Part shown: positions 25,201 to 38,670 of the stretch, one piece after another
Layout: the number at the start of each line of letters is the position of its first letter
How positions within the stretch are numbered: the first letter of the stretch is position 1
Source: Numida meleagris
Lineage: Eukaryota; Chordata; Aves; Galliformes; Numididae
NCBI RefSeq assembly: GCF_002078875.1
Contig: NC_034414.1
Span: 10,590,225 to 10,654,224 of the forward strand
Reading direction: 5' to 3'
Length of the DNA: 64,000 nt
Position numbers and translations under genes: made by a program
Notes under the pieces: model-generated
The model's input: the letters and a program-made list of their open reading frames with translations, nothing else
The model's database searches: none
What the model was told of the DNA's origin: nothing

Positions 25201-27332
25201 ATGAACATATGGCAATATATGTCTGAATATGATAAAGATACAGTAAAAAAGTATTAGATTTGTCTAGGTTTTTTTTTTGCTGCAACAGATGAGAGGTTCA
25301 TAATCTGTTGTTACATATACTGGCGTGAAGGCAGGAACAGCATTAGCATACTGTGGACATCATCTGCCCATTGTAATATCCTTAGTACCTTACGGGATAG
25401 TTCAGAGAGAGTGTTAATCTACTTGAGCTGTTTGATTTCTAATAGCTCAGATGTTTTCCGGCTACCATTCTAACAAATTTAAGATACACCCCTAGACCAT
25501 TAAAAATTTGAAATAGTTCTTGTTTGAATCTAGTCCTTAGTAGTTGTGTATAAAGTTATGACCCTTGTGGTTAATGCAGCCTGGCACTAATATATTCAAC
25601 CATTTTCAACCTTTTGAAGTAGGAAAACTTTTCATGAACTTCCTTGGGGTGGGTACCATCAATCTGTTCCTGAGAAGGTTCAGTCAATTATGAGAAAGCC
25701 ATAGTGTGAGCCATGTAGATAAACAAGTAATTTTTTGGGGAAAAATATTTTGTTGAATGCTCTATTACAGGCTAAAGACGTTATTCTGTTCGTGATTTGC
25801 TGAAAACATCAAACATGACATAGCTAGGAATACTGCTTGAATTACTAAATATTTTCAGTCTATAAGAATTAGTAAAACATTTAGTTACTGTTTTTAAGGT
25901 GATTGTGCAAATAACGAAACATAACAAAAAAAGATACAGGAAAATGGTTTTTTAATATATTTACTCAATTGAAATCACTGATAAAATTAATTCAACTGAT
26001 TTGTGTAGAAGTGAGATAGTGGGGCTTAAACTGTGCCATTGTAAAATGAAGTGTATTTCTGTTGTAATAGTTTTGTCCTTCCTCAGTTTGTTGCCCTTTT
26101 GTTTTCCTGCAAATGTGTTTGCCATTGTTTTAACTTATTTAAGCATAGAAGTATTTATCTGGGGGAAAGAAAATCATGAAGGAGCCTGAAGTCATAGATT
26201 AAAAAATATAGGAAAAAATATATACACAAGTTCTATTGTTGTGTGTAAGTTGAATAATTTTGTTTTTACTTTTCAAGTTAAACTTCATTTTTTTTGGTAT
26301 GATTCTTTCTCAAACTGTACTCTCAAAAGCTTTGAATCTTTTTACAGAGCATGCAAGGTATATTTATGTTGCATAATATGCATTCTCTTTAATTATTTCA
26401 TAAAATTTTTTATTGGCTTAATCTGCACGCAATGTCAGGTAATAATTTTGGCAGAAGTACTGTGAAGTACTGTGGAAAATTTCATATGTGAATTCCAGTA
26501 TGGCAGATTGAAAATGTCTGTAAGGCCCTGTGAGCAATGGTAGTGTCTTAGTGTCTGACAAATTGCTTCTCCTTTGCCAAGTGGCCTCAAATAATCTTTC
26601 CTCAGATTATGTTTCATGATTTTATTACCACTGTTACTTGTTGAGCAAATGACAGGCCTCAATATGTGCACAAGTCAATTATTAGTTGAGTAAATCTAGT
26701 GTCATAACAGTTCATAGGGTTAATATCTATCTAGATGTTTTTAAAGGTTTTGATTGCTTTTGTCTCATTATTTAAAGGTGGAAAATACATTTCTGAGTTT
26801 TGGCAGTGCACTTTGTGTCAAAATGTATTAAAGTTTACAAAGCTAAATTCAGGATGGTAGAAGCAACTAAACTGTACTACTATTGAGGTCAGAGGTAGCT
26901 ATTGTCCTTGTCTGAATCTGAGGGTAACTACATGGCCTTACTACAGCACTTTTTTGTGATAAGCAGCATACAGTGGCAAAAGAGAAACTGCAGCTCCTTC
27001 ACTCCTTCAGGTTTCCTGGTGAGATGTCTGACATTTATCTGTGTTATTCACAGTTTTGATGCTTTTAGCTCATGTGATGAGTTTATATTTTTATATTTCT
27101 GCTTCTAGGATTGAGTAGAGCAGAAAGAACAATTCCTGTAGAAAGGTGTTTATTCAGTGAAGAGTATCAGAGGGTACAAGGTGCATTGTAGCTAGGTTTC
27201 CAGAGGAATTGAAGCTTACATGATTCTGCCTTGCAGGTAGAAATGTTTAGGAGAGTGTTTGTGCTATCTTAATCTACTTGTACGTCTGTCCCCTCTTGCC
27301 TGCTACCTTTTGAACCTGTTACATCACTTTAA

Positions 27333-27378
27333 AACAAACAAACAAACAAAAACACCCAACCAAAAGCAACAACAAAAG
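27333..27378. repeat. (CAAA)n-type simple repeat
   Basis: AAACAAACAAACAAAC followed by degenerate CAA-rich sequence. It is a decayed microsatellite; similar sequence occurs at 51669-51710. Confidence 0.8.
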
Positions 27379-27604
27379 CACAACATTTGATAGAGGATCC
27401 CATTTCTTAAAGTTTTGTGCTTGCAAGTATGAAAGATTTAATTGTAGGCTTCTGTGCGAGCTCTGCTACTTGAAAGAGATTATCTGTGGGTGAGATCTCG
27501 CTATTTTAAGTGCATGACAATTCTTTCAATTTAAAATGTTAGTGATTTTTTTTGTTTCGGTTTAGTTTGTTGGGTTTTTTTTTTTTGACTGTTGCCTTAT
27601 GCCC

Positions 27605-27638
27605 TTTTTTCTTTCTTTCTTTCTTTTTTTTTTTTTTT
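27605..27638. repeat. (CTTT)n / poly-T tract
   Basis: Four CTTT units followed by an uninterrupted T run. Low-complexity pyrimidine tract. Confidence 0.85.
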
Positions 27639-28157
27639 GCCATACAGTATTTTACTATATGAGGTTTTAGAACATTTGTTGTTTTGGTTTTTAGCTTTCT
27701 CATTTTAACAGCTGAATTCTTTCCAAAAGATTTGCTAGAATTAATAGGAGCAGAGTTCCTTTCTGTAAATCTTTAACTACTTGGCCAGAAACAACTAATC
27801 AAGCAAGAGTTTCCCTTCTGCCTTGTTATCCTAAGGTTTCCAGAGATGTATACTTCTTCATGGTTCTGTCTTACTCCAGCTGCTCCTTCTCTATTCTGAG
27901 CTTGTCTTGTTGAGCCGTGTATCTTGTCCAAATAAGTGTATGACAGTTAGGTACCTCTCCAAAATTGTTCACATTTTTTAAAATCAAAATTTATCAAAGT
28001 AATTTTGTTCTTATGGTTTCTAATGTGCCATTATATAATGTACCAGTTTATTAAGTTGTTATAAACTTTTTCTTATTCACTGTGACAACAAATTAGAATT
28101 TTGATGTACAGGGAGAAAGGAAGAGATGACTGAGTCAGGAATCTCCTCAGTTTTATT

Positions 28158-28735
28158 AGCTTTGAAGCCAAAGTCATTGTCAGCTTAATGCCTCATTTAT
28201 TTCCATGAAAACTACAACAGATACAAAGAGCACAGTAACACTCTTTGATGGAGCAATTCTCAGCTACAGAACACTATTTTTTAACATAGTCACCACTATT
28301 AGCCGATTTGCATGTATGAGCTGATCAAGAAGCTGTTCGTTTTGTGGTTTGACAGCTGTGCATGGCCATCCGGCACATGGCTTGTCTTTCATATCATGTT
28401 GCTGCTGCTGAAACACACCACCCACCATCTTCTTATGCTCACATCCACTGTTTGGTCCCCAGAAATGTTCAAGAAGTGTCGATCAGTGTCAGTGGGTGCC
28501 ATTTTTTTTTATGCAAGGAGGAATTCAATGACACACCTTTGCTTCATCTGCATTTCCATATCAGACACCACTTTTTCAGACTGCTGCTCTGCTGCCATCT
28601 GGCCCACGGCAACAACATGTAACAGGATAGTGGCAGGAAGGTGCAACCTGTGCTTCTCTACCACTGACATCTGCTTCTGATATCATGGGCCGACATAATA
28701 AAATAGGAGGCATTACTTTCAGAGCAGCCCTTGTA
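28158..28735 (-). mobile_element. Mariner-type DNA transposon, internally deleted (Galluhop-like)
   Basis: The right end reads inward (- strand) as GGGCTGCTCTGAAAGTAATG then CCTCCTATTTTATT, the terminal repeat I associate with the chicken Galluhop mariner. A decayed matching end with TAATGCCTC lies at 28186-28194, inverted relative to GAGGCATTA at 28707-28715. Between them the - strand carries broken pieces of the transposase N-terminal DNA-binding region, such as QRCVIEFLLA-type and GDQTVDVSIRRWWVV-type segments. These are interrupted by stops and frame changes. At about 580 bp it is roughly half the length of an intact mariner, so the catalytic part is deleted. The + strand 122-codon frame across it is an antisense shadow. 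The left border is uncertain by about 10 bp. Confidence 0.8.
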
Positions 28736-30767
28736 CGTGAAGCAGTAGTGTTGAGTTAGGGATTGTAACAGGGGTCTTCTAATGTAGTGACAGTTGCCAG
28801 GTGGTGATGCTGTGGTAACATTTTGGCTAGCAACTTATCCTGCTATTTAATAGAACAAGACAAAATTCACCACTTAAAGGCTTACTCACATGTTTAATAA
28901 TTATTCTGATTTGATTTTTTTTCACTATGCATGTGGATTACTGTTCATTTTCTTTATAAAGCTACAGATGGTCTCTTAAATTCCAGTTCTTGTTAATATA
29001 TCAGAATACAAAATGCGGGCTAATACTTTGTGTACTAGTGGTTTTAAGTTCTAGCATAACCTGCTTTCCATAGAGACAGAAACACATGCAGGCCTTAGTT
29101 TTCATGTATTTTGACAATTAGTGAAAAACTCACTGTGAACAAGAGTATTGGAAATAATCAGTTTGACATGATATAACTGCCAGAACTTACTCAGATGTAC
29201 TCACCTTGAATCTTGCTGCCTGCCATAAAACTAACCCTAGCTGCTTTTCATTTCCTGATGTAGGATTTCCTTATTACCTTTTTTTAAGAATAAAATGTAT
29301 GAAACCTAGATGGTAATACTTGAAAAAAGACAATAATGTTTGTTTTAATTTTCTTAAAGAAGTAGAGCAAGATAATGCCACTAATGTAAATATTACCTTT
29401 TTTTTTTTTTCTTGAATCAAGTACACTATACATTTTGAATGAAAGGTTCCATTGCATGAGTCTTGGGACTTTATTATTTAAGCTGTCTTCCTACAATTTA
29501 AATAATTGGTTTAATATTTTTTAATAAATCGTCCTAGCTTTTAGTTGAAAGTTAATTTCCCACTTGATCCCGTGCAAAAGTTGCTAGAAAGGAAAAATCA
29601 GGTGGTGGAGCAGCATCCATGCACTGTAGCTGAGTGCTGAGAGTTCCTTCAGGCTGTCGTCTTCTCTCAGCCCTGTTCTGAGCCCCAAGATTCAGAAATG
29701 CTTGCATAATTGGGTACTGTTTTGTGACTTATTAATTGCTCTCTTGGGTATATAGTTGCATGTGAGCCAGCTTGGCTACTTTCCCAGTTTGCATCACTGG
29801 CAGCTGTTTTGCTTGAGGCAGATGGCTTGTAAGAGAAGCACCCATAAATTAGGGCATTGCTTCTTTTCTCAAACTGTTCTGAGAGGGAGAACCTAATAAG
29901 ATGATGTTTCAGAGTGTTTTCTTGTATAGCCTATTAAACTTCATGTCTAAACAGTATGTTTTACAGTGATCATTACTTTTTAATAATTTTAGAGAAATAG
30001 TGATACTCAATTGGAGCCAACATGAAAATGATAAGTTGAGAGCCACTGACGATATTTTCTGTGTTAAAAAAAAAAGATTCTGAAAAAAGAAATAAATGAA
30101 TTAATATATGAAAGAGGGAAACCTTTATACTGAAAGCAAGAACATTTTGAAGGGCAGTAGCTAGAGAAGAAATGGAACAGTATGTGTTAGGAAAACTTTA
30201 TCCTATACAAATACATGTAAAACTCTTGAGTAGAACGTTATTTTTCCGAAATTAGTACTGATATTTCTCATGTACTCGTGCTCATACATCCCATTGGCAG
30301 TAATAGCTGTAATTCTACAGAGCTGTTCCTAAGGGGTGGTATATGACTTGAGTATTTCCTTGTAGTCAACTCTTAAAATGCTTCTTTATCCATATATTCA
30401 TTCTGTAGTTGTACACATATATCACTGCTCCAGAGGTTGCAAAACTTGTTGCATGTGTATCATCCATGAACATGCACGTAAACCTTGTCTTTCTATGCGT
30501 CTCCACATCAGCATAAACCCAAAATCTTATCCTATATTCTGCCTTTCTTAAAATTACATAGCAATTTTAATTCAGAGTAAATTGTTTTTTTTTTTTGCCC
30601 GTTTCTTTCTTTGTGTTCTGCCTTTGTATGGGGACTGCTGTTAAGTCTCTGTGCTTTATTGCCTTCTTGCTTTAGCTTGAAGAAGTACTTGGGAGCGCCT
30701 CTGCTCACAAACTGGCCACGTAACCACACTCTGTCTTTATGATGATGTTGTTTATAAATCACTTTTT
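28736..30767. other. Intron 1 stretch, no gene seen
   Basis: Non-coding AT-rich DNA between a mariner relic and an antisense CR1. Poly-T runs occur at about 29399-29411 and 30585-30597. Nothing else recognised. Confidence 0.55.
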
Positions 30768-31490
30768 AATCACAGGACCATAGAACAACTTGCGTTGCAA
30801 GGGACCTTGAAGATCATCTAATTCCAACCCCCTGCCATGGGCAGGGCTGCCACCCACCAGCTCAGGCTGCCCAGGACCCCATCCAACCTGGCCTTGAGTG
30901 CCTCCAGGGGTGGGGCATCCACAGGTTCTCTGGGCTGCTGTGCCAGTGCCTCACCACCCTCTTGAGTAAAGAATTTCTTCTTAATATCTAGTCTAAATCT
31001 CCTTTGTTTAGTATAAAACCATTCTCTCTTGTCCTATTACTATCAGACCATGTAGAAAGTCAGTCTCCCTCCTGTTTATAAGCTTCCTTTAAGGCTGCAG
31101 TAAGATCTCCCTGGAGCCTTCTCTTCTGCAGGGTGAAAAAGCCCAGCTCCCTCAGCCTTTCCTCATAGGAGAGGTGCTCCAGCGCTCTGGTCATCTTTGT
31201 GGTCTCCTCTGGACTTGCTCCAACAGCTCCATATCTTTCTTGAGCTGGGGACATCAGGCCTGGATGCTGTACTCCAGCTGGGTCCTTGCAAGGGCAGAGC
31301 ACTGGGGGACAGTCACCTTGCTCTCCCTGCTGACCATCCTGCTTTCGATGCAGCCCAGGATACTGTGGGCCTTCTGGGCTGCAAGTGCACACTGTTGGCT
31401 CGCGTGAGCCAACTTTTTGTCTACCAGAACCCCCAACTTTGTCTCTGCAGGGCTGCTCTCAATGAATTCTTCCAGTATGTTCACATATTT
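30768..31490 (-). mobile_element. CR1 LINE, 5'-truncated, antisense, with ORF2 C-terminal remnant
   Basis: The longest CR1 copy of the window, read on the - strand. The 3' end (left) shows GGGACCTTGAAGATCATCTA and CCAACCCCCTGCCATGGGCA. The right half encodes the C-terminal part of the CR1 reverse transcriptase: the - strand frame 31254-31484 contains [35 protein letters not shown] and [12 protein letters not shown], the family's usual SPAEKDLGVLVD...QCALAAQKA...LVRPHLEY order. A frame break near 31250 and further stops destroy the frame after that. It is 5'-truncated and inactive. Confidence 0.95.
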
Positions 31491-33220
31491 TAGTCATTTA
31501 AACATTTAAGTGGTTTAGGTTTTGTGGTCATGACAAGTGTTTGATTGTTTTCTATATTTTTAATTTTCTCTAGAAGCCAGATTTTCTCATCTGACTTCTC
31601 AGAGGGAATTCTGAGATGTAATGGTGGTCTTTCTGCTCTGCTAAACTTGTTAAATAAGTCCTCTTTGTAAGTGTAAAAGACACTGTAGATGTGTGTATAT
31701 TCTTTTGGAAGTGAGAAGGAAATTGGAATCTGGAGATAATTTATATCTATCTCTTGCTTTAAGTGTTAAAATCATTTTTATATATTTATGTATATTTTAA
31801 ATTGCATTAATTTGAGAAGGCTGGGTTTTCTGTGCATTTGCATAGTGTGTAGAGGTGGGGTGAATTGCAGCCCTCAAGTTAGGCTGCGTATGACATAATG
31901 TAGAGGAAATATTTCAAACATTCATTCACGCATACTCTCTTTCAACTGGAATTAGCTTCTGTGAAAAGGCTCAGCCTTAAATAGGCTCTAAATTAAACCT
32001 GTCAGCTGGGTCAGAAATTACTACGATCTGTTCTATGTCATACATAAGGAAGGAATAAAAATAGTCCCTTTGGGCCTAATATTTCATAGCTTCAAGTGTC
32101 TTCACTCTTTGTTTATCTTATGCTCTTAAAGCTTGACTGCTTTTGCTTTTTCAGTGTTAAAAGATACTTTTCAGAAATTGGTGGAATAATTGAAACACAG
32201 GCAACTGTGATTGTAGAGGTCAAAGCAGGGCTGTTTCTCATTTTTATATTAAGCTGGAGTCAGTAAGAGGTCTTTAAGGAGTGTCATTTCTGATACCTAC
32301 ATACCTGTCTTCACTAAACAGGAAAGCACCACTGTGCAGTGTAGACCAAGAAAGGTTCAAAACATAACTCTGAAGGAAAGCAGGCTTTGAAGTAGAGGCA
32401 AGCTTTTTTCTTTTCCTTGTAAGAGTCTGACAGCGTGAAAGAAGTAAGCCAACAGCAAAGGCTATTATCACTTCTCAGGGTCATTTTTAAATCTCTCTCC
32501 CTCAAAATTTGAGAGATTTATGGTCTGTATATTTGTTTTTCCTATCAGCTACTTCCTACTGACTGATCTCTAGGTCAGAATCTCTTGTAATACTTATGGC
32601 AATTAGCCTATGTCTTGCTGATCTAATTGCCCTTATAGGCCAGCTGACTGCTCTTGGCAGAAAAAAGCACAGCAAAGTTAGGCAGTATGAATGGACAGAT
32701 GGAGAAATGAGAGAGAAGAAGAGAAAAAATAGTTACGAAAAGCAAGATAAGATAATACTGATAATATTTATTTTTTCTCCTCCTTCTTTCCATATATTTC
32801 AGACATGGATCTGTCAACCTATTTTTGTAATTCAGAGCTTGTGGCTTACTTTAATCTCATGCTTTTGTTTGAAACATTTGGTCTGTAAAGTATCTTTGTG
32901 TTCAATAATCTTTATTTTCAATAGAGTCCATTACATATAAGGATATGTGTCAGCAATTTCCAATTCCATTGGAGAATCTAAACAGCGACAGTGAAAGTTC
33001 TTTATGTAAAGTTTGTTTCCTTTTGTCTTAAGTACAGTTTATTTGCTGTTATCAAATTGGAGTGAAGAGAGAATTACTCTGTATCTAGTCAGCATTACTT
33101 TTAATGCAAATATGATATCAATCATTTTGTTTATCCTTACTTCAAAACATTGCTGCTTTAATGTGAATATTGAAGTAGTTTAACCTTAGATAATGCATTT
33201 TGCAGTGGACAAAAATAAAT
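31491..33220. other. Intron 1 stretch, no gene seen
   Basis: Non-coding. The 114-codon frame at 32596-32940 is composed of low-complexity basic and aliphatic residues with no family features and is regarded as chance. Confidence 0.5.
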
Positions 33221-33330
33221 TCATAGAACAGAATCATTAAGGTTCGAAGGAGCACTAATATCATCTAGTCCAACCAACAACACATGCCTGTGACTGCTCT
33301 AGACCATGTCACTTAGTGTGACTGATCTCT
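33221..33330 (-). mobile_element. CR1 LINE 3' fragment, antisense
   Basis: It begins TCATAGAACAGAATCATTAA and continues with ATCATCTAGTCCAACCAACA, then GCTCTAGACCATGTCACTTA. This is the reverse complement of a CR1 subfamily with the AATCATTAAGGTTGGAAAAGACC-type 3' end. It is about 110 bp and diverged. Confidence 0.85.
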
Positions 33331-35984
33331 TAGGTTATTTGATCCAATACATTGGTATGTGCTAGTATGATCATTAGCCATCATCAAATTATAAAGTAAC
33401 CAATTTTTTAGATTGAGCAACTTTGTATGATAATCTGGGCAGTCTGGAAAATACATTTAAAATATGAAATAATTCAATTGAAAGAAAACAACAGTTTAGG
33501 AAATGATTATTTAGAATCTCATCAGAATATTAGTCCTACCTTATTTTTCTCTTCCATTTCCAAAGCTGATGCTTATCTTATCTCCAAGCAGTATTAATGA
33601 AATTATTGGAGGCGTAGCGAATGGGAAAAGAGCTGAGCTTGTTTTTATTTAAGACTCTCATTGATGATAAACACCTTTCAACTTAAAACTTCAAATGCAG
33701 GTTCCGAAAGACACTAGCTACTTTTAAGTAAAGTGCTATTTTCCTTGTGAATTCTTACACATCTTTCTGCAGTTGAGTTTCTTTAAGCTTGTTCAGTGAT
33801 GCAGTTCTCAGATTAGAGGCATACTCTTTCGTCCTTCCAGGACAGGTAGAATTATGGTTGTGGTAGTGCCCATCTTGTGTCAGTTTAGGTTTACAGTTCA
33901 CTTTGTTTGAACTTCAAAAAATAGGCTCTTGTAGGGTGCAGTACTAATAAATTCATTAAAGTGTTTGTTTGCTTAGTATGATAGTAAGCAACTTCACAGC
34001 TTTATTGGCTCGCTGTCTGCAGCTTGATTCAGGTTTGTGTTTATTTTAATATTTTGTGTTGCTTTCTAGTTCTTGGCAATCTATGCTGCTGAAAATGCTG
34101 CTTTTCTTGTTTGTCACTATTGAACCATCTTGATTATTTGTAGCTAGCAGCACAAGAGTCACATTTTGAAATTTTTAAGAGGAATAAAGTCGGGATACAT
34201 AAGTAAAAGCAAAATTTCTATAGCTCATTTTTTTCATTGGATTTTCTGAGCATTATGCGAAATAATTTTTTCTTCACTTATTTTGTTAATTTGCTGATGC
34301 TCTATAATGATGGAGGTGAGAGATTTATTAGTACAGTCATGTTTTAAGAAGCTTGCATAGGATATGTAGACACTTCATATGCCCATTCTTGCAGTGTATG
34401 TATATATTTATGCACATGTATTTATATGATAATACAGCATGTATAATAATATGCATTAAACATATTAAAAGCCTGAAATGAAATGCAGTGGGGCATCTTC
34501 AAGCTTTTTGATTGGCTTTGTCTCTAAATTCTGGGGAAGATGTGTGAGCAGTTTTTGGTGAAGGAGGGCCTAGGTCATTGCTGTCATTCATTTTGCCTGA
34601 GGAGCAAACGGATTAAGTCTTGTGTTTGGGCCGTAATATTAACAAATCTGGTGGATAGGTTCAAATTCATATATACTTCTTTGTATTATGTATAGGTAAT
34701 CACATGTGGAACTCTCTGAAGGATGTGGGAGACTGTTGCAGCCTGTTTGAGCAAATTGGCAAGTTTAGGTTGGTTACTTGAGTGGGGGGAGGAAGGGGAG
34801 AAGCTTCCAGACTTACAAGAGTGGAGGAGGAATGAGATTTATAGAAAGCAGCTAGTGAGCTGTGGTTCAGAGACATAGATGGAGGAGAGGAGCAAATCCG
34901 TGATCAGATCTTGGAAGGAAGCTTCCCAAGAATACAAATAATACTCTGGTTTGCTGTACCTATAAAACCACTAAGATGGATTCAGTTTTGTAATTGTTCT
35001 TTTCACATTAACTAGAGATTGAACTGGTTCATCCAGCTCAGACTTTTATTCTTTAATACTAGTCAGAAGTAGTATTTGTTGCAGAAGTGTTTTTTCCTCC
35101 CCTCTGGATTCTTTGCCAGATTGTGGCCAACTATGGCTTGGTCCATCTTCAGCTAGAGGGTATGTTTGGGCTGTGCTTTTGATAGCCATGGATTGACTGG
35201 TCTCTATGAACACATCTTTGGTTACAGTTGGTTTCTGTAAAAACAAAACAAAAAAAACCTGCAGCAATGAGAGCAATAATTAAATTATGCAGTGTGAGAG
35301 AAACACCCCCTTTGGCTTGTTTTAAGCCTGCTTCCAGATGATGTAAAACATGGCTTTCATGCATGTGCTTATGAATGGCACTGACTAACTGTTCCTTGTT
35401 TATATTCTCTGTAATGCTGGTAACTATAGAGCTTTGTTATATCCCTGTTTTCTTCAAACTTGAGGGATCCCAGCTTGTGTAGCTCCTCGCAGTAGAAGTT
35501 GCTCTGTATCTTTCATTTTTCTTATTACCCTGTCATTTTTTTTCTTCTACATTTCTATGGCTACACCCACTTACACTGTGGGTGTTGCATGGACTTATGT
35601 AGCGACAGTGGCTTTTCTGTATCATTTATGTTTCTTTTCAAACATTTGAGCACAGTGCTGATGCAAATTACTTCAAGATCTCTTTCCTGGCTGATATTCC
35701 TGATATTTCCTGGCAATACGAGCCTAGTTTTCCGTACAAGTAGTTAAAATTTGATTTTGTTCTCAGCGTTTGCTCATTGGTTATCACTGAGTTTCATCAG
35801 TGTTTTTAATCGCCTGTTTACTCGCTACATGACCCTCTTTTGATGCTTTTTCACCATCTCTATTTCTGACCGTCCTCAGAGATGTTACGTCTAAGAATGT
35901 TGAAACTTCAGTCTTTCATTGCATTTTCAGATCATTTTATGAGTGAGTTGATTAGTGTAGACTCCAGCTTGAATCTTTGAGGAA

Positions 35985-36140
35985 GCCTCTTTTTGGTAAA
36001 ATTTCTCTTCTGTATGACATTCCTGCAGTTATTCTTTGCTTTCTATGTTTTAACAAATTGCCAATCCAGAAGAGAGCTATCCCTTTCTTTCCGTGTAAAT
36101 GTGATTTCTACTATCTCATTAATGGGAAACCATATCATCG
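35985..36140 (-). mobile_element. Possible ancient LINE relic
   Basis: The sequence around TGTTTTAACAAATTGCCAAT and CCAGAAGAGAGCTATCCCTT resembles an old amniote LINE (CR1/L3-like) antisense segment usually reading TTTTAACCAGTTACCAATCCA. This is a by-eye match only. Confidence 0.35.
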
Positions 36141-37627
36141 TTGTTTTTTTTTTTTTTAAAATCAAAGTACACTGACTGATTCATTTTTAATCAGAGTGCA
36201 CTGTTTCAGGGTAGAGTAGGTTTGTTGGACATAATATCCACTAATAAAGTTCTGTTGATTTTTGGCAGTGTTTCAGTTACATATTTAAACAATTCATCTG
36301 TGAATTCATTTTGTGGTTAATTTTTTTCTTCCAAGTTTTGTCCATTTCCTCTGACAGCTTCCCCACATTTTTCTGCATCTCTTTCAAAGGTGGTATAACT
36401 GATGCTTTCTCTTCCTGTCATACAAGACACAATGTGTGATGAACTGCGCTTTGCAGATTTTGCTCATTTGAAGGTTACTATAATTAAATCTTATCTTTCA
36501 TATGTTGGACCAAGCATGAATAAATATTTGATTATTTATTTTGGCTAGTCTTCCTCCTAGTTTAATATGTAGGTGTTCTGCAAGGATATTTGATTAATAT
36601 ACGCATTTTGAATGTTCTATGTTAACTGATACATTTAAAATGCTCAAACAGAGATAAATTCTAATGGCCGCATTTCAGTTTTTTAAATTTGAAATAAGTG
36701 TAGTGAAAAATATTTGCTATTATTAATTTCAGTATTGTATATTTAATTACTGTAACAAACTTTTTTAAAGCATAAGTTGGATAGCTTCCAGGTTTTAAAA
36801 GAAATGAATAACCATACAACTATTTGTCTTTTTCGTAAAGATCATGAGAGTGTTTTTATTTAATGGAATAACCATTTACAGTGGTCTGATATGTATTCTT
36901 TTGCAAAAACTTTTTTTTTACACCTCATTAAGACAGTATTTAGTCAGATACTGCTGGGAACCTTGACATTCCATATTGTTGGTTTAAAATTCTAGGTTTC
37001 TTTTCTGCTTTAAGGAAAAAAACCTCAAAGCGTGAAATTCTAAGAGAAGCTAGTTGAGAGATGAATTTGTTGAAAAGGGGGCAGAGGTACTCCCAAATCA
37101 GTGTAGGTTCCTGTTGTTGGGTTCATCTTATTAGTAGCTATTTCAGAAAATTTACTCTGAATTGAGACTTTGTAGGAAATACACTAAAGGCTACAGCAGA
37201 AGAGAAATGGAAGAATTAGTGATGTTCCCCAGGGAAAAGTTACTTAGCATGTGTTTGTAATGTTGGATGGATTTATTGGGTATGTTGTGCTGCAAGTTTA
37301 TTGTAAGTAATACTTGTCCCAAATGACAAGTGTTGTACTTACTGTAAAATTTGTACTTCGTAGGTTTTTTTTTTTTTTTTCACAGTTCTGTTGACTTTCC
37401 TAAGTGCCTTGCAATTGAAAAGAACATCCTAATACTCTTCTGGTTGTGTAGGATAGGCTGGATAACTGTTTTTATTGTACAGTCACTGGAAGATACTTGA
37501 CCTATCTTGACCTCCTTTCTTATTAGTTTCTCCATCTGAGTCACACTGCCAACACACTACTGACGTGAAAAATAACTTTTTTCTCAACTGAGTATTTTTA
37601 AGATCAAATCAACTTGATGCATTTCAA

Positions 37628-37684
37628 GTTTTTTTGTTTTTTTTTTTGTTGTTGTGTTGTTTTGTTTTTTTTTTTTTTTTTTTT
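37628..37684. repeat. T-rich low-complexity tract
   Basis: T runs broken by single G bases, ending in an uninterrupted T20. It may be unstable in length. Confidence 0.9.
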
Positions 37685-38535
37685 GTGGGAAAGGGGCAGG
37701 CTTATCAATTTCACTCATAATAATCATCGTGGGTCTATCACGAGGCAAAGTGGAATTAGGGATGTTGCCCTCCCGTTGCACTGACATTTCTTTATTGGTG
37801 TTGCACTTGCAAAATGAGTGTGGCATAAACACTTATCTGTGCAAGGCTCAACATTTGGGGGGGGGGGTGTAAATCAGATCTTGCAAAAGAGTTTTATTTG
37901 ATTTAGTCTTTTTCTAATGTTTTAAAATAGTGATGTCTCCTTCCATCCTCTTAGGGGAGAGGTCAACTCAAGTACTACTTAGCATGAATTCAGAGCAGAA
38001 AAATAAATTGGCACTTTCTATAAAGTGTTGCAGTTTGCATTCCCTCATTTTTCTCAGTTTCTGTCAGCAATCTGTATTACCTTGTTCAGAATTTCAGTAT
38101 TTTTTCCAAGAGATCTCATATTTCCTGGCACTGCAACCAGAAACTTGTCCATTGAAGTATTTTTTTTTAACTCTAATTTAACTTTTACTGACCCAACTAC
38201 TCTTGTAATCAGGCTGATAATTATGGTCTCTCGTCTGTTTTAAAATTATTACTTTTAATTCTTTAGCTTGAGGAACAGAGTATTCTTTCGTTTAATTTGC
38301 CACATATAACTTCCAACATCAGCACTACCCCAATATCTATTTCTTTTATGTCATAGTATCTTCTCTGGCCTCTTGACTGTTTTCTTCTGACTTTCTTCCC
38401 TGACTTCAATACCTGTAATGTTACTTATTAAGTCATCATCTTCCTTGATTGGATAAGTTATTGAAATATAATGGCATTGATTTGTATAAAGCTTGTAATT
38501 TGTAGCAATTCTTCTTAAAATAAAAAGAATCTTAA

Positions 38536-38670
38536 GATATATGTGTATATACATACATAATTGCACTAATCTTTTTTTATATATGTGCAACACTGTAGAT
38601 ATGTATGTACACGCAACATCGTATGTATGTGTATATTATTGTGTGTGTGTCTACACACCTATATATGTGG
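38536..38670. repeat. Decayed TA/TG microsatellite
   Basis: Alternating purine-pyrimidine sequence (ATATGTGTATATACATACAT, GTATGTATGTGTATATTATT, then GTGTGTGTGT) with interruptions. It is an old dinucleotide/tetranucleotide repeat. Confidence 0.8.

Larger units (their letters stand above)
22244..28157. other. Intron 1 stretch, low-complexity pieces only
   Basis: AT-rich non-coding DNA. It contains a CAAA-type repeat at 27333-27378 and a CTTT/T-rich tract at 27605-27638. No exon or RNA gene recognised. Confidence 0.55.

Noticed and set aside
28312..28680. Longest open frame of the window (122 codons, + strand)
   Set aside because: It is antisense to the transposase region of the mariner relic; the + strand translation has no domain of its own.
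31060..31493. Several overlapping frames of 76-110 codons on both strands
   Set aside because: They are frames of the antisense CR1 copy; the - strand ones are pieces of its broken ORF2, not a host gene.
32596..32940. 114-codon frame
   Set aside because: Low-complexity Lys/Phe/Ile-rich translation typical of AT-rich intron; no conserved motif.
37857..37867. G11 run as a possible G-quadruplex
   Set aside because: A single homopolymer without further G tracts nearby; more likely slippage or a sequencing-prone run.
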